Part shown: in pieces, positions 21,169 through 33,814 of the stretch
Layout: each line of letters starts with the position of its first letter
Numbering within the stretch: position 1 is the stretch's first letter
Origin: Buddleja alternifolia
Taxonomy: Eukaryota > Streptophyta > Magnoliopsida > Lamiales > Scrophulariaceae
DNA: 64,000 bases
Direction: 5' to 3'
Assembly (NCBI GenBank): GCA_019426215.1
Contig: CM033401.1
Location: forward strand, 10,979,134-11,043,133
Notes under the pieces: model-generated
Seen by the model: the letters and a program-made list of their open reading frames with translations, nothing else
Database searches by the model: none
Told to the model about the DNA's origin: nothing
Position numbers and translations under genes: made by a program

Positions 21169-24100
21169 GGACTGAATTGATATCTCTTGTTTTTGTTGGG
21201 CGCCCGTGTAAATATTGCAAACTATTTGGCAGGTTGAGGACTGTTATAGGGAGGAAAGGAGGGATGAAATTATCAAAAAGTAAAAGGTAAAGAGATTAAA
21301 AATGAGAACCGTTGAGTGAGATGTTGACAGGTTTAACGAATCTTCAACATAATTCACTTTTATTTTTGTAATTTTTTTTATATATCTATATATATATATA
21401 TATATTTTATTACATTGTAGAATTTGTTAAATTGGCATAAATGTTTAGTGGTAATTTAATTATTTACATGGAATATTGTACGATCAATAAAGAAAGAGGG
21501 CATTCCTCTGTTGACCTTATGTTGCTCGCTTATTTTTCTCTGCGGTGTCATCTCTTGCGAGGGTATAATGGTCATTTCAGCTGACCTGATGATTGATTCA
21601 GTGTGGGAATCTACTGTTAAATTCAGATGCGATTGGGAGTGATTGACGGTCAAAAATGAACTTTTAGGTTTGATTGTTTTAGGTTGTTTTAGGTGAAAAT
21701 GTGGGGCCCCACATTTGATACAGAAGTCACGTTTCTGCATGTGCGACGTGTCGCGTCCCCAGAGCTGTGGTGCGCGGGACCGTATATTATCACAAGACCC
21801 CAATTACAATTTTACCCCTCTATTGGATCCTAAGTTTCTTTCTCTCTCCACGGGATTCGTTATTATAATTTATAATAATACTAGTCGCAGTGCTGTCACT
21901 CTTGATGTGTGTGCTTTATTATATAAAATTTATACAAAATACATTTATTTTAATTTTGTTTGATAAAAAGTTCTCAATAACATATATATTTTCTTGAAAT
22001 TATGAATATTTATGATTTTATGTTAATTATTATAAGTAGTTAGAAATTTGTGTAAGTGAGAGAGATAGAAAAAACAAATTGAGAAAAAATGTATGGAGAG
22101 AAATAAGGAGAAAAAGTTGGGAGATGAGAAAGAAAAATGAGGGGAAAAAACTTGTAAAAAAATAGGGGACGGTGAGAAAAACTCTCTTTGACACTTGTGA
22201 AACATTAAGAATGAAAATACCACATTAAAAAATGAGCAGTCCAAAATTAATTACTCTAAGATCTTCTCACTTTATATATAATATAGAGATCAGTCAATTA
22301 ATTTTCATCTTTTTGTTATATATTTTTAATAATATATAACAACGTGAATGGTGGATGCATTTTTGAATGCTTTGTTGATTATGTATTTATGTGAGAGACT
22401 TGTTATTGTTGTTAGTCAATTTTGCCCCGCATTGCACGTCGCCAATCACTTTTAATAAGGGTCTACGAAAATCCAGATGTATATTGGTACTAGGTATGTT
22501 TTTGTGATTGGGACTCATATAAATGCCGGGTGGAATAACATCATTCGTTTTTATTAGGTGATTCGTATTATTGACCTTGTCATTTTGGCCATGCATTGCG
22601 CGTCGTCAGTAATACTTAAGGGTTTACGTATAGTTATAAAAATTGATGGGAAACGATCATTTTTCATGATTGTGCTCGAGAGTTTCAAGAAATATCACCT
22701 TTTGAACTGCAAGATGATAATATATCAATGTGAGGACGACGATGTTAAAGTTGTCTTTAATTATATATAAATAAGAATTTTTCATCCGTCACAAAATTGA
22801 TTTTCAAAATTTTAATACTGATAAAAATTGTGTATGAGTTGTCATTGTTACAAAAATATTGTTGTCATTTTTGATAAGTAGTTACACATGTTTAGTGAAC
22901 TTAAAAGGAATTCTTGTGCCTGAAAATCATTATTATTACAAAGTACAAATTATTGTCATTCGTTATGTATATTTAATCAGAATTTTTATTGTATCACTTC
23001 ATAATTTTGTCATAATACTACTTTTTATTGCGATATTATATGATTCGACCTTAAATGTAGCCCTTAAACCATCCCTATATACCTTTGTCGTGTTTGTGGG
23101 GTTGAAATTCACTACAAAACAAAAGTATAGGGATGCTTTAAACGCTATATTTTGATCAATTTCCTAACAAAAAAATGATTTCGCATGATTTACATTAACA
23201 GAGGGGTGTTTTTGCATATTAATTTAACACAGGAGTTTTTTTAGCGACTTTGAACCAACACGGGAGGTAATTTGCAATAAACCCTAATATCTAATCCTTC
23301 GGAAGTTGAGTAAGTTATTTATATTATTTGTTTAAAAAACTAAGCAAATTGACTGGTAACTACCAATCTAATCTATAATCTATAGTGGCCGACCGTGAAG
23401 TATTATATTTGTAAGGTTGTGAGAACAACGATACCTATTAAGAGTAAATTTTAAGCTAGACATTTAGCTACCATGTCCACCATTTGGAAATAAATAGATG
23501 TGTTACTATTTGGAGTTTCAACTACATACTCAAATTGATTCAGTTAGGAGTACTATTATCAATTTAATTGATCAATCTAACCAAGGAGTCTAATTTGAGA
23601 TCTTTTATTTTAAAATGATGTTTCATTTGGTATTTCATGACCTATATACTCGATAAGTATATATAATTTATTTTATTTTTTTATTTAAGAAAAAAATATA
23701 TATTATCGTTCATATGTGAAATACATTACGAAATGTAACACAATTACAACATACGATCGGAAGCAGGGTTGTCTAACCAACGTCAACATTGTGTATTACA
23801 AGAAAACTACGGTTTGTGAAGGGATTATGAAGTCTTATACAAAGAAAGTGGTATAAATAAATTTAAAGGACCCTAAGCATGGCTCCGACTCCACGCTGAG
23901 AGATACTTTGAGCATGGAACTGATCTGTTAATTTCATGAAGAGCATTACCACTTTGTAAGATTTTTTTTTTCTGATGGTGATCTTGGCAGTGACATAGAA
24001 AGTAGAAAGAACATCTCGGTTTTTGTTTTCACTTTAAGCGACAAACATAATGCGATTTATTCTGCAAAGAATCCAGTATTTCGTTCGTTGACAAAACACA

Positions 24101-24204
24101 TTAAATTTACTATTCCAAGAGTTGATTGATGATGAAACTTATCATTAGAGATGATCCTCGGTCCAAATTAACAAACAAACATACAAATTGACCGGTTACG
24201 ACAT
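21169..24204. other. SMAX1 3' flank and gene-free AT-rich DNA
   Basis: The first few hundred bases probably hold the SMAX1 3' UTR; an AATAAA word is at about 21486. A (TA)n tract lies near 21388-21405. Past 21.9 kb I see only AT-rich DNA and decayed repeats, including TE-end-like phrases at about 23190-23285. No gene supported. Confidence 0.6.
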
Positions 24205-24945
24205 GATGCAGTGTTGGATACTTGGGAGATACGATACCTGTGGAATACTTCTCAGATACGTATCAGATATGCCACGTGGCGTATCAAAAAATAAAACATA
24301 AAAGAAATTATGGATACATATCCGAAACGTGTCCAAGCCAGAAACTTGACGAAAACAATATTGTTCCCAATAAAATTGGTTGCAGTTTTGTGGTATATGG
24401 TAAAGGTGACAATGCAAAGGTTAGTCGCTCTAACGATGGTAGATTAATTAAGGATAATTTGATATTAAGATGAAAAATAGATAGAAGTGAAAGTGGGAAT
24501 ATGACATGACAAATGACAAATAACATTGGTAATTTTGAGAGACAATGGATGAAGAAGAAAAATTCACAAGGAAACAAAAATAAGAAAGACGGGGCGGCGC
24601 GCTGAGAATTCAAATAGTTACAATTAGAACTAGATTTTCTTTTTCTTTTTTTTATCAACAAAACTAGATTTTCTTACGCATAATATATATATATATATAC
24701 ATACATACTATTTGATATGTTCTTTTTTAATTATTAGTGGGTGCAGTTGGATCAATTTGTTTTTGTTATTTATTTGAAGTGTTTTATGGTTGCGTGGAGA
24801 TTAAATGAGACAATAATATTAATATATATATATTAGTAGCCATATTTTTGTTGTGTCGTATCCTAAAATTTTGAAAAAATCATATCGTCGTACCCGTATC
24901 GTATTGTATTCGTATCGCCGTATCCGTACCCGTGCAACCTAGGTT
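24205..24945 (-). repeat. Unclassified GATACG-rich element, copy 1
   Basis: The ends are self-complementary: left about 24205 (ATGATGCAGTGTTGGATAC), right about 24870-24945 (CGTATCCGTACCCGTGCAAC). Both ends are packed with GATAC/GTATC words. The right end, reverse-complemented, matches the left end of the copy at 33815-34524, including a conserved CAAAATT..TAGGATAC stretch. The two copies therefore lie in opposite orientation. No coding capacity. Confidence 0.6.
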
Positions 24946-26154
24946 AGAAATAATTGAGGTTGTGTTTTTTTCTAACTTCAAGACTTGTGATGAGGAGGCT
25001 CGCTACAGTGAACGAAAAATTATTGTGAGGAGAGTGTTGGAAACTATGAGAGTAAATCATGTGATCAGTCGGTCTACAAGAAAAATCTTATTCAAATAAG
25101 CTTAATCTCATGCATCTCACCAATTTAAGCTCAACCAGAATATGTAAATATGGAACAAAAAACTACTACTCATTGTACTAATTTCTATTGACTAAAGTAT
25201 TATAATCTATAATTTTGACTATTAATAATAATAATAAAAAAAGCACATCTTTGCACGTGCAATCCAAGTGAAAGAGGATCATCATATGAACAAGCACCAC
25301 ACAAAAAACTTTTATTCTTAGCCATTTTGACACCCAAACAAGTAAACAATTTTTAATATATTTTTTCCCTCTCACATTTATGTAAGCCGACATAAATAAA
25401 TTTAGCTAATAGACAACCAACCTCTTTAATGCCCTCTTGTTTAAGAGGCACAAATGAAGTCACACAAATCCACTGACCCTCCAAACAATCAATGCATTAT
25501 ATTAGAGATTTTATATCTTTCCCAAGAATGATTATCTTCTTTGAATCTAGACATACATGTATAGAGATAAAGAAAGAAAGATTAAGCCAAAAAGACAAAA
25601 AAGTTGCAATCGTAGCTCAAACCAAATTGTCAAATCAAATGGGCCATACATCCTTAAACCATGCATGTGTTCTCATTTAATTAGGACTCTTATATTGTTC
25701 ACATTGTCCCACTAATATTGCCACTGCACCAAGTTGGTTGGACGTGTATTTAGGATAGATATGATATCCCTATTCTACAATTAATAGTAACGCGTTAATC
25801 AGATTGGATTTTCTATTTCAATTTCGTATTCAATTGTATTTCATGTAATATTTGGATATAATATCCATGTAAATGTGGAAAAATTTCATTTGACATGCAT
25901 CTTTGTTATATCGTACAAGACAATAAAAATTGCAATAGATGATTCAAAGTGTACTAATATATAATAATGGAAAAAAGATAACGCTGATGACGCCCATTAC
26001 CACGTTTACAATTCAACTCTCTCTTGAAAATGCTTTAAATTTATTTGATTTTTCGTTAAAATTAATAGACGAGATGCGTCAAAGGGATTGGTTATAAAGG
26101 CACGTTTATTACAAAGGGAATAAGGATGTTAGGAAAGGACATTTTCCACTTTTT
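24946..26154. other. Gene-free intergenic DNA
   Basis: AT-rich sequence with no convincing gene, repeat or RNA that I can support. Confidence 0.5.
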
Positions 26155-26165
26155 AAAACTCACTC

Positions 26166-26351
26166 TTTAGTATAGTGGTATCAGTTTCCACTTTTATGTG
26201 GGAGGTCCTGGGTTCAATTCCAGGCCGTCACAAGTTGGCTTTTTTCTCTTTATTTGGAATCTTATAAGGTTTGTGTGACCCAAAATTAAAAAACTACCGA
26301 CCTGAGTTTGTCGGGTCAAGGTATACCCCTTCGTCTAGGTTTTTTTTTTTT
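26166..26351 (+). mobile_element. tRNA-derived SINE with target duplication
   Basis: The 5' part resembles a tRNA with a box A (TAGTATAGTGG, about 26168-26178) and a box B (GGTTCAATTCC, about 26211-26221), the internal RNA polymerase III promoter. The 3' end is CCTTCGTCTAGG followed by a T run, as in Au-type plant SINEs. An 11-bp AAAACTCACTC direct repeat flanks it at 26155-26165 and 26356-26366. Confidence 0.85.
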
Positions 26352-26740
26352 AAAAAAAACTCACTCCTTATTTGGTACGATCTGAACAAGTGGGATTGGG
26401 TATCTATGGATAGTTCATTCCCACCAAAAGTAGGAATAGTCATTCCTCATCCAACCATGACGAATAACTATTCCTTCTCAAGTGAGACTCTAAACAAAAA
26501 ATGAAATTGCAACCAAATATTTCCAAAGTCATGATTTATGATAAAAAAAAAAAAAAAAAACTCACTCCTGTACGATCTGAACAAGTGGGATTGAGTATCT
26601 ATGGATAGTTCATTCCCACCAAAAGTAGGAATAGTCATTCCTCATCCAACCATGACGAATAACTATTCCTTCTCAAGTGAGACTCTAAACAAAAAATGAA
26701 ATTTCAACCAAATATTTCCAAAGTCATGGTTTATGATATT
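26352..26740. repeat. Tandem duplication, about 195 bp x 2
   Basis: The unit containing GTACGATCTGAACAAGTGGG at 26375 recurs at 26570 with very few differences. Each unit is preceded by an A run and ACTCACTCCT. It directly follows the SINE. The A runs at the unit borders suggest slippage or unequal recombination. Noncoding. Confidence 0.9.
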
Positions 26741-26851
26741 TATCACTTAAAAATAGCAATCAACAAAAAATAACTAAATATAGAAATATATATAGTGTTA
26801 TATATATACATATATGTATGTATATTCACATTGTATACATGTATCTAGAAT

Positions 26852-27215
26852 AAATAGTATGTTATAAATATATGTATATTATAAATCTTAGATATACACA
26901 TATAAAACATTTATATAATATATTTTGTAGAAACAATTTACATATTATATAACTTTTTATAGTATATATAATTTTTATAATATTAATAATACATGACTTA
27001 GCTTTAGATAAATAGATTTGTTTAAACTTTAAATAGTATGTTATAAATATATGTATATTATAAATCTTAAATATACACATATAAAACACTTATATAATAT
27101 ATTTTTGCAGAAACAATTTACATAATATATATTTATTTATAGTATACATAATTTTTATAATATTAATAATATATGACTTAGCTTTAGATAAATTGATTTG
27201 TTTAAACTTTAAATA
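26852..27215. repeat. Tandem duplication, 179 bp x 2
   Basis: The AAATAGTATGTTATAAATAT unit at 26852 recurs at 27031 with a few substitutions. Very AT-rich and noncoding. Confidence 0.85.
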
Positions 27216-27279
27216 ATATATATATATATATGTATATTAATGTATATATTCGACATGTACAAATTCTCTATACAAATGA

Positions 27280-27363
27280 ATGTGTGTGTGTGTGTGTGGA
27301 ATGTGTGTGTGTATACACACATGATATATATACATATTATGTTTTATCTGCAATATATATTCT

Positions 27364-27415
<52 letters not shown>

Positions 27416-27615
27416 TTACATGCTCCATATGCAGATGAAAATACAAAGATCATTTTCATACATACATGTATATGTAACATTTTGTATATTAATTTTTATT
27501 ATGTATAGATGTGGGTAGATACTTAATATCATTGTTTTTATCATACATATTTTATTATGCATAGATGTGGGTAGATACTTAATATCATTGTATTTATCAC
27601 ACATATTTTATTATT
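27280..27615. repeat. Microsatellite cluster and 58-bp tandem repeat
   Basis: (TG)n at about 27282-27298, a long perfect (TA)n at about 27368-27412, and a two-copy repeat of about 58 bp (GATGTGGGTAGATACTTAAT at about 27508 and 27566). Open frames across the TA tract are artefacts of the repeat. Confidence 0.85.
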
Positions 27616-28004
27616 TATAGATAAATACTCATATTTATTTGCAAATATTTAAATTAATATGATTTTAATAGTTATTATACATACAATTTATATTTGGATA
27701 TATTCATTTATATTATAATTATTAGCACATATTAATTGAAAAAATAAAATTTTATTTAAGTCCATTGTGCACTTAAGTGAACCAATCAAAGGAAAGTAAT
27801 AGACTACTCCAACACAACTTCAATCCACGTGGAATCCCTTTTTCATTGGCTGAGCTTTCTTGGAATGACTAATTTTCGTATCAAACGTACTGTGAGAGTA
27901 ACATGTTTTTGTGTAATATTCGGACTTGACTAGCTATAGCACCCCATTGTTGGTCCAATTATTATGAATCAGTGGACATTGTTTTTAAAGTAAATATACA
28001 TCAA
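27616..28004. other. Gene-free AT-rich DNA before the LINE
   Basis: AT-rich sequence with no gene or recognisable repeat. Confidence 0.5.
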
Positions 28005-30914
28005 TAACTCCTCTTCTCAATATGATGATCTCCGAACTCTCCCGACTTTTGAGGAAGTCCGGAACGTTATGAGGTCCTTTAGTCCTCACAAGGCCCCGGG
28101 CCCCGATGGTTGCCATGCTTTCTTTTATCAACATATGTGGGATGTTGTTGGTGACTCGGTTTGGGAATTCGTCTATGATGCTTTCTTAACGGGAAAGTTC
28201 AATGAAGGAGTGGGTGAAACGTTTATTTATCTTATGCCAAAAGAGGATAATCCCTGGCATATCTAGAAATTTAGACCAATTGCTCTATGTAATGTCTTAT
28301 ACAAGTGTATCTCTAAGACGATTACTATCCGGTTGAAGAAATTTGTGGCCGACATTGTGTCTCCTCTCCAAAGTAGTTTTATCCCAAAACGTGGTACGCA
28401 TGACAACATTCTTCTCCTTCAAGAAGTGATACACCCACTTAAAAGGTCGAAGGGCAAAGTTGGAGGTATGATCATCAAGCTAGATTTAGAGAAGGCCTAT
28501 GATAAAGTGAATTGGAAATTTCTCGAAGAAACTTTGCAATTCTTCAACTTTCCTTCGAATATCATCTCCCTCATTATGTTTTGTGTGGAGAGCTCCCACC
28601 CTCGGGTCCTTTGGAATGGGGAAGCCCTTAATCCCTTCGTCCTGTCTTGTGGACTTCGACAAGGGGACCCTCTCTCTCCCTACCTTTTTGTACTTGTTAT
28701 GGAGCGTTTTGCATACCATATTGAGGAGTCGGTGGGGGCGGGTCTTTGGAAGACTTTCGCAGTGTGTAGACGGGGCCCACGTTTCTCTCATCTTTTCTAG
28801 GCCGATGATCTTATCCTAATGGCCAAGGCCATTACGGATAATGCGATAATCATTAACAACATTCTTAGGGATTTTTGTGCGAGCTCAGGTCTTTCTATTA
28901 ACCTAAATAAATTGAAGGTTTTTTACTCCAACTCGATGCCTCCCTTAACGCGTAGGAGGCTCAATGGTTTGTTTGGTTTTGGCTATACTAATGATCTTGG
29001 GCGTTACCTTAGGGTTCCTCTTGTGCATGGTTGGGCGAGTGCTAGGCTCTACAAAGATCTTATTGATAAAGTGCAAAGCCAACTTTCTACTTGGAAAATT
29101 AAAATGCTCAATATGGCGGGGAGATACACTCTTATCAAGTCCGTGACCTCGGCCATGCCTACGCATGTCATGAAAACGGCTTGGATCCCTACTTCCGTTT
29201 GAAACCACCTTGATAAGCTCAATCATGCCTTCCTTTTGGGGAGTACGGATCATGCTAAGAAATATCTTCTTGTGAATTGGAAAATGATTACTAGTCGGAA
29301 AAATGTGGGTGGCTTGGGGTTAAGGGAAACCCGTATAGCCAATGTGGCCCTTTTAGCAAAAATTGGATGGAAATTGCTTAGAAAAGAAGATACGGTTTGG
29401 CAACAACTCTTCCTACGCAAGTACATTAAGAATGTAGACCTCCTTGATTGCGATTTGAAGCCCACGGTCTCCCCCCAATGGAGAGGCATTCTGCGTAGTG
29501 TCAAAATGATTGAGAAAGATTTTAGATGGAGAATAGGGGATGGCAAGAATATCTCCTTTTGGTTTGATCGATGGATTGGAGACGAATTCATATGTGATTT
29601 GATTGAGGAGGATGTTCGGGAAGATGAAACTATGCTCATGGTTTCGGATGTGCTCGGGGTTAACCGGGTGTGGGATTTTTCCAGAGTTGAAATAGTGGTG
29701 CCTCTAGGGGTTTTGGACCGTATCAAGGAGGTTCATACCCTAGTGAATCTTCTCTCAGGTGATAGACGTGTTTGGGTTGGAGCATCTAATGGGAAGTTCA
29801 CGTGTAAGTCCGCCTACTTCTCTATCAAAGCCAACAAGAACCCGAATTGTCAGACCATGGAGACGGTGAGTTGGAGTTGGATTTGGTCTCTCAAGGTCCC
29901 TCACAAAATCAAGTTTTTCATTTGGCTACTTAATCATGATCGGCTTGTCACTAATTCCCTTCGGTTTGTGAGAAAAGGCCCGGACTCGGATATATGTGGG
30001 AGATGTGCTATGGGAAGAGAGAGTGCGCTTCATGCTATTCGGGATTGTCCCTTTGCTTTGAGAGTGTGGGAATTTATTATTCAACCATCCAAATTTTTGG
30101 AATTTGCTACGATCAACCCGAAGACTGGCTCAAGGAGGGTCTCTATCGGAATTTCTCCAACATCATACTTCCACATTGTCCATGGCGCTTTGTCTTTCTA
30201 GCCACTGTTTGGACGATTTGGAGGGGGCGGAATTCATTTGTGTTTGAAGGTAAGGTTGAAGATCTTAAGCACACAATCTTTGAAATTAAAAAACTTGCAA
30301 TTAAACTGGAGGAAACTTTCCCGTTTTTGGAACGCGGAAAGGATACGGAACGAGTTAATGCTTTGGGTTGGATTAAACCCACGTGTGGCTGGATGAAGCT
30401 TAATACCGATGGAAGCTTCTGGCCATCAACAAACTGTGCCACGACAGGTGGGCTTCTTTGAAATGACCGGGGAACTTGGTAGTGGGGGTTTAGTCGGATG
30501 CTGGGGAAACACTTAATAACAGAGGCAGAACTTTTGGGCATTCGAGATGGTTTGACAATCGTTTGGGAACATAGAGTGGAAAAAATCTTCGTCGAATCAG
30601 ATTCGGAGGTCGCTATTAGTCTCATTGCAAAAGCGGATACGGACACTCACCCCTTGGGCGGAATTATTCTGAATTGTAGACACTTCATGAATCGGTCTTG
30701 GACTTGCCGTCTTTCTCACATAAGGAGGGAGGGGAATTCTTGTGCAGACGCTTTGGCGAGGAAGGGCCATTCGCTTCCTCTTGGTCTTCATGTCTGGGAG
30801 TCTATCCCTATGGAGCTCGAGTAGCTTTTAGCAGCTGAGGGCTGAGCTTTGAGTTTTTTTGTTGCGGTTTTTTTTTCCTTCTGTTTATTTCCTTTGGTGT
30901 ATCAAAAAAAAAAC
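28005..30914 (+). mobile_element. 5'-truncated LINE (L1-like) with RT and RNase H
   Basis: One plus-strand frame (stops at 28264, 28798 and 29200) runs to about 30100, then shifts by one base. It encodes a non-LTR reverse transcriptase: HKAPGPDGCHAFF, then KFRPIALCNV, IKLDLEKAYDKVNW, LRQGDPLSPYLF, and the catalytic ADD at 28801-28809, preceded by a stop codon. The zinc-finger-like RVT domain follows (WSLKVPHKIKFFIWLLN, CGRC...C). After the shift comes an RNase H domain (KLNTDGSFWP at about 30400; DALARKGH near 30750). The endonuclease and ORF1 are missing at the 5' end. A run of A at 30904-30913 marks the 3' tail. Such elements insert by target-primed reverse transcription; this copy cannot make its protein. 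Confidence 0.9.
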
Positions 30915-31143
30915 TAGTGTGTAACAATTTGATATCTATTTTTGTCTAAACTGCAAGTCTGACATTTTGGTCCCTTAAATAAGGTGATGAGGTTTTTCAT
31001 TAAGTAATATTGAAATTGACAATTTTTAGTATTTTATATTGTGGTTTTCTCAATACGTGGACAAAATTGTCAAGAAATTGTATTTCGCAAGAAAAAAGGT
31101 CATGTGATTGGCACGTGTCATTTAATATGGAGATTTTTGGGTC

Positions 31144-31284
31144 ATTCTATGTCACACCGGTACCAATGATCCCGGTGTGGTGCATAGCATTAGATCCCCC
31201 AATAGGGGGGACATTTACCAAAATGCCCCCTCATTCAATGGTATACACCATACTGGGATCATTAATACCGGTATGACATAGAAT
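31144..31284. mobile_element. Short foldback element (MITE-like), about 141 bp
   Basis: The left arm ATTCTATGTCACACCGGTAC pairs with the right arm GTATGACATAGAAT plus further complementary sequence (about 45 bp each side, few mismatches). The CCCGGTGTGGTG/CACCATACTGGG core pairs as well. Nearly the whole element could form a hairpin. No coding potential. Confidence 0.75.
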
Positions 31285-31436
31285 TTTCCGAGATTTTTAT
31301 TGTGGAGCGAATATTATAACGTATTCCTGACTTGAGGAGTGAGGACGCAAATAACATAATTGACTTAAAATATAACTTTATGCCAAATGAGCTTGCAATT
31401 TGAATTTTGTAATTAGTCCACACTTGCATGTCATGT

Positions 31437-32068
31437 GCAAGGTATTAAATTTTGGTATCAGTATCGATATCGGGGTAGTAAATTTACGGAAATTTCAATG
31501 AAAATTTGGGGGATATTCAAGATTTCGATTTTGATTTTAAAGAAATCATGGATATTTATAGAAATATTTGGAAATTTACAACGAAACTTTGTGTAACTTT
31601 AAATATCTTAATTATGCATCTTTTACATAAATAATATTGTATATATAATGTATGTATAGTGAATTTTGTCAAGTAGTATGATTAAAATCTGTGGCGAAAA
31701 ATGTAAAATAAATATGATTTGAGAGTAAGTAATAACCAAATCTCCTAAAAACTTAATTAAAACAAAATACCACAATTTTAATACAAATCATCATTTAAAA
31801 CCACATTATTTTAAATTTTGAAATATTTTGATTTTGGCCGAAATTTTGGGATATTTCGTGAAATTTCGGTAAATATTTAACAAATTAATTTTATTAAGAA
31901 TTCAAGATTTCGGGAAATATCGAAAATATCGGTAAATATAAAAAATATCGGGAAATTTCGATAGATATTTTGCAAAATTGAATCGAAGGTGAGATTTCAC
32001 TTCGAGACCCCCGGAAATCCGAAATTTCAGTCGAAATTTCGTTGTTTCGGAGGGTATTTAAGACCATG
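31437..32068. repeat. Unclassified element rich in GAAATTTCG words
   Basis: The segment is dense in GAAATTTCG, GATATCG and GGGATATTTCG words. The ends are partly complementary (GGTATTAAAT near 31441; ATTTAAGACC near 32055). The style resembles the GATACG-rich copies but the words differ. No coding capacity. The border is approximate. Confidence 0.45.
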
Positions 32069-33443
32069 GTCATGTGTTATATTGCTTCCATAATTAAAAA
32101 AATTCAAATTGAGATGATCGCATGCTCAACATATGCCACTTTCGAAATAGTATTCTTAGGGCGAATATCTCTCCATCTCTCTCTAGACTCTACCCTTCTT
32201 TTTTCTTCTATTTTCCTCCACCGGCGATGGCTTGGTGAAGCAGTTGTCTACTTCACCACTGTTACCACTACCATTGTCGGCGGGTTGGGTTGGAACACCC
32301 TTCTTCAAATTGTACATCACATCTTCAAATCTGACGAGATGGCTATGAATCTAATGAGATAGAGACAGATCTGACGAGATGAAAACGAGTGATACATAAA
32401 TTTTTATATAGTGTTTTAAATTTTTTGTTTAGTATTTTATTTTCTCTCTCGTATGAGAGTTGCTTTCTCTCTAGAATGAGAGTTTTATCTCTCCTTGAAT
32501 AGGAGTTGCACAAGAATTTTCTTGTGTTCGTTTGTGAATTCTTAAGATTTGTTATCTTTAAGAAACTTGATAGTTGGTGTTTTAGACGTTTATACTACAT
32601 CGTTTGAGTCGATATGAATTGTATTGTTCCAAGCGTTGTAAACTTTCGATTGAATGATATATAAGTCCGTTTTTTCTTTAAAAAAGAGAAATAGTAATCT
32701 TAAATTGCTTGTGCTTGTCTTTAAAGGACGAAAAAGTCACACCCTTTTTAGTCACGGGACCTAAATTTCAATAACCCTTCTTTTCTAGCAAATTTTTCCT
32801 TGAAGACACTTTCCCAATCCAACGACTTGCAAACTCAGGGTTTGATTATAGCAGCCTTCTCAGGCACGCGCATATACATTATTGTTGTGTAATATCTGGA
32901 TTGAGCTCGGAATGATTTCTAATCAAAGAGAATAAAATGTAATTTCTAGAAACAAACGAAGCCGTTTTTCTTTGGGTTGTGAATAGGAAAGGGTTTCCAC
33001 ATACATAACAGTAATTTTTATTGACCTCTTTGTGCGTAGAAAACACGTAGGTTTAATTAGTACTACAAGGAAACTTGGTTGAATTTTCATCACATTTACA
33101 TAAGTGATAGAATTGAATCAATTGATCATGAATTTGCCCAAGAATTGTGGACTTTAGTTATACGTAGTAAGAAACACAATTATTGAAATTTGATTAATAC
33201 TATATCAGACTTAATTGAGATATGAGATTACGCGTTTGTGAGTAATAGTCAAGAAAAAATTCAACATGAAGAAATTAAATGTGAATGATACGAAAAGAAG
33301 ATCAGAAGTATCTTAATGCATATATGGTGATTTATAGAATGACTAAATATTAGTAATGTAGATTGTAATTCAAAGGACTATTGAAATTAGTAAACCCCTC
33401 ATCCTAATTTGAATCTCGAATAGAGTTTTAAATAGAATAGTCG
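32069..33443. other. Gene-free DNA between elements
   Basis: No supported gene. 32400-32690 has CTCTCTC..GAGAGTT repeats and could be retroelement 3' sequence, but I cannot place it. Confidence 0.4.
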
Positions 33444-33459
33444 GAATAGTTATGTGCAT

Positions 33460-33678
33460 GGCCCGTGATGTCTTAGACTATTGGTAAAACTGGGGCCCCA
33501 TGATTTAGAGGTCATGAGTTCGATCCCACCAGATGTATGAGTTATTTTTCTACTTACATAGTAGTTCATTGTTTCTAGTTTGTAGTTCATTATTACTAAT
33601 TGTAATAGAAAATTGCTGATTACGATTGTTGATTCGATATCCGATATAATGATGTAACCGTTTTATTAAAAAAAAAAA
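33460..33678 (+). mobile_element. tRNA-derived SINE with A tail
   Basis: A box-A-like TAGACTATTGG (about 33475) and a box B GAGTTCGATCCC (about 33517-33528) show tRNA ancestry. The element ends in an A run at about 33668-33678. A 16-bp target duplication flanks it: GAATAGTTATGTGCAT at 33444-33459 and GAATAATTGTGTGCAT at 33679-33694, with two mismatches. It is not a functional tRNA because the stems do not pair. Confidence 0.8.
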
Positions 33679-33814
33679 GAATAATTGTGTGCATATGCAG
33701 TGTGTGGAATAAAAGCTTTGAGTATCTTTATCGTATATTTAAGCAAATACAATAAAAGTCTTCTATGCATCTGCATAGTGGAATCTACAATGAAACACCT
33801 AATTGAATAAATAT

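Noticed and set aside
22023..23155. Small open frames in AT-rich intergenic DNA
   Set aside because: No start context, domain, or codon pattern distinguishing them from random AT-rich sequence.
27237..27604. Open frames of 60-90 codons on both strands
   Set aside because: They consist of Tyr/Ile/His repeats translated from the (TA)n and (TG)n microsatellites.
32042..32362. A 106-codon plus-strand open frame
   Set aside because: No family resemblance; surrounded by repeats and without splice or promoter signals.
33475..33530. A functional tRNA gene
   Set aside because: Box A and B words are present but stems do not pair. It has an A tail and target duplications, so it is a SINE.
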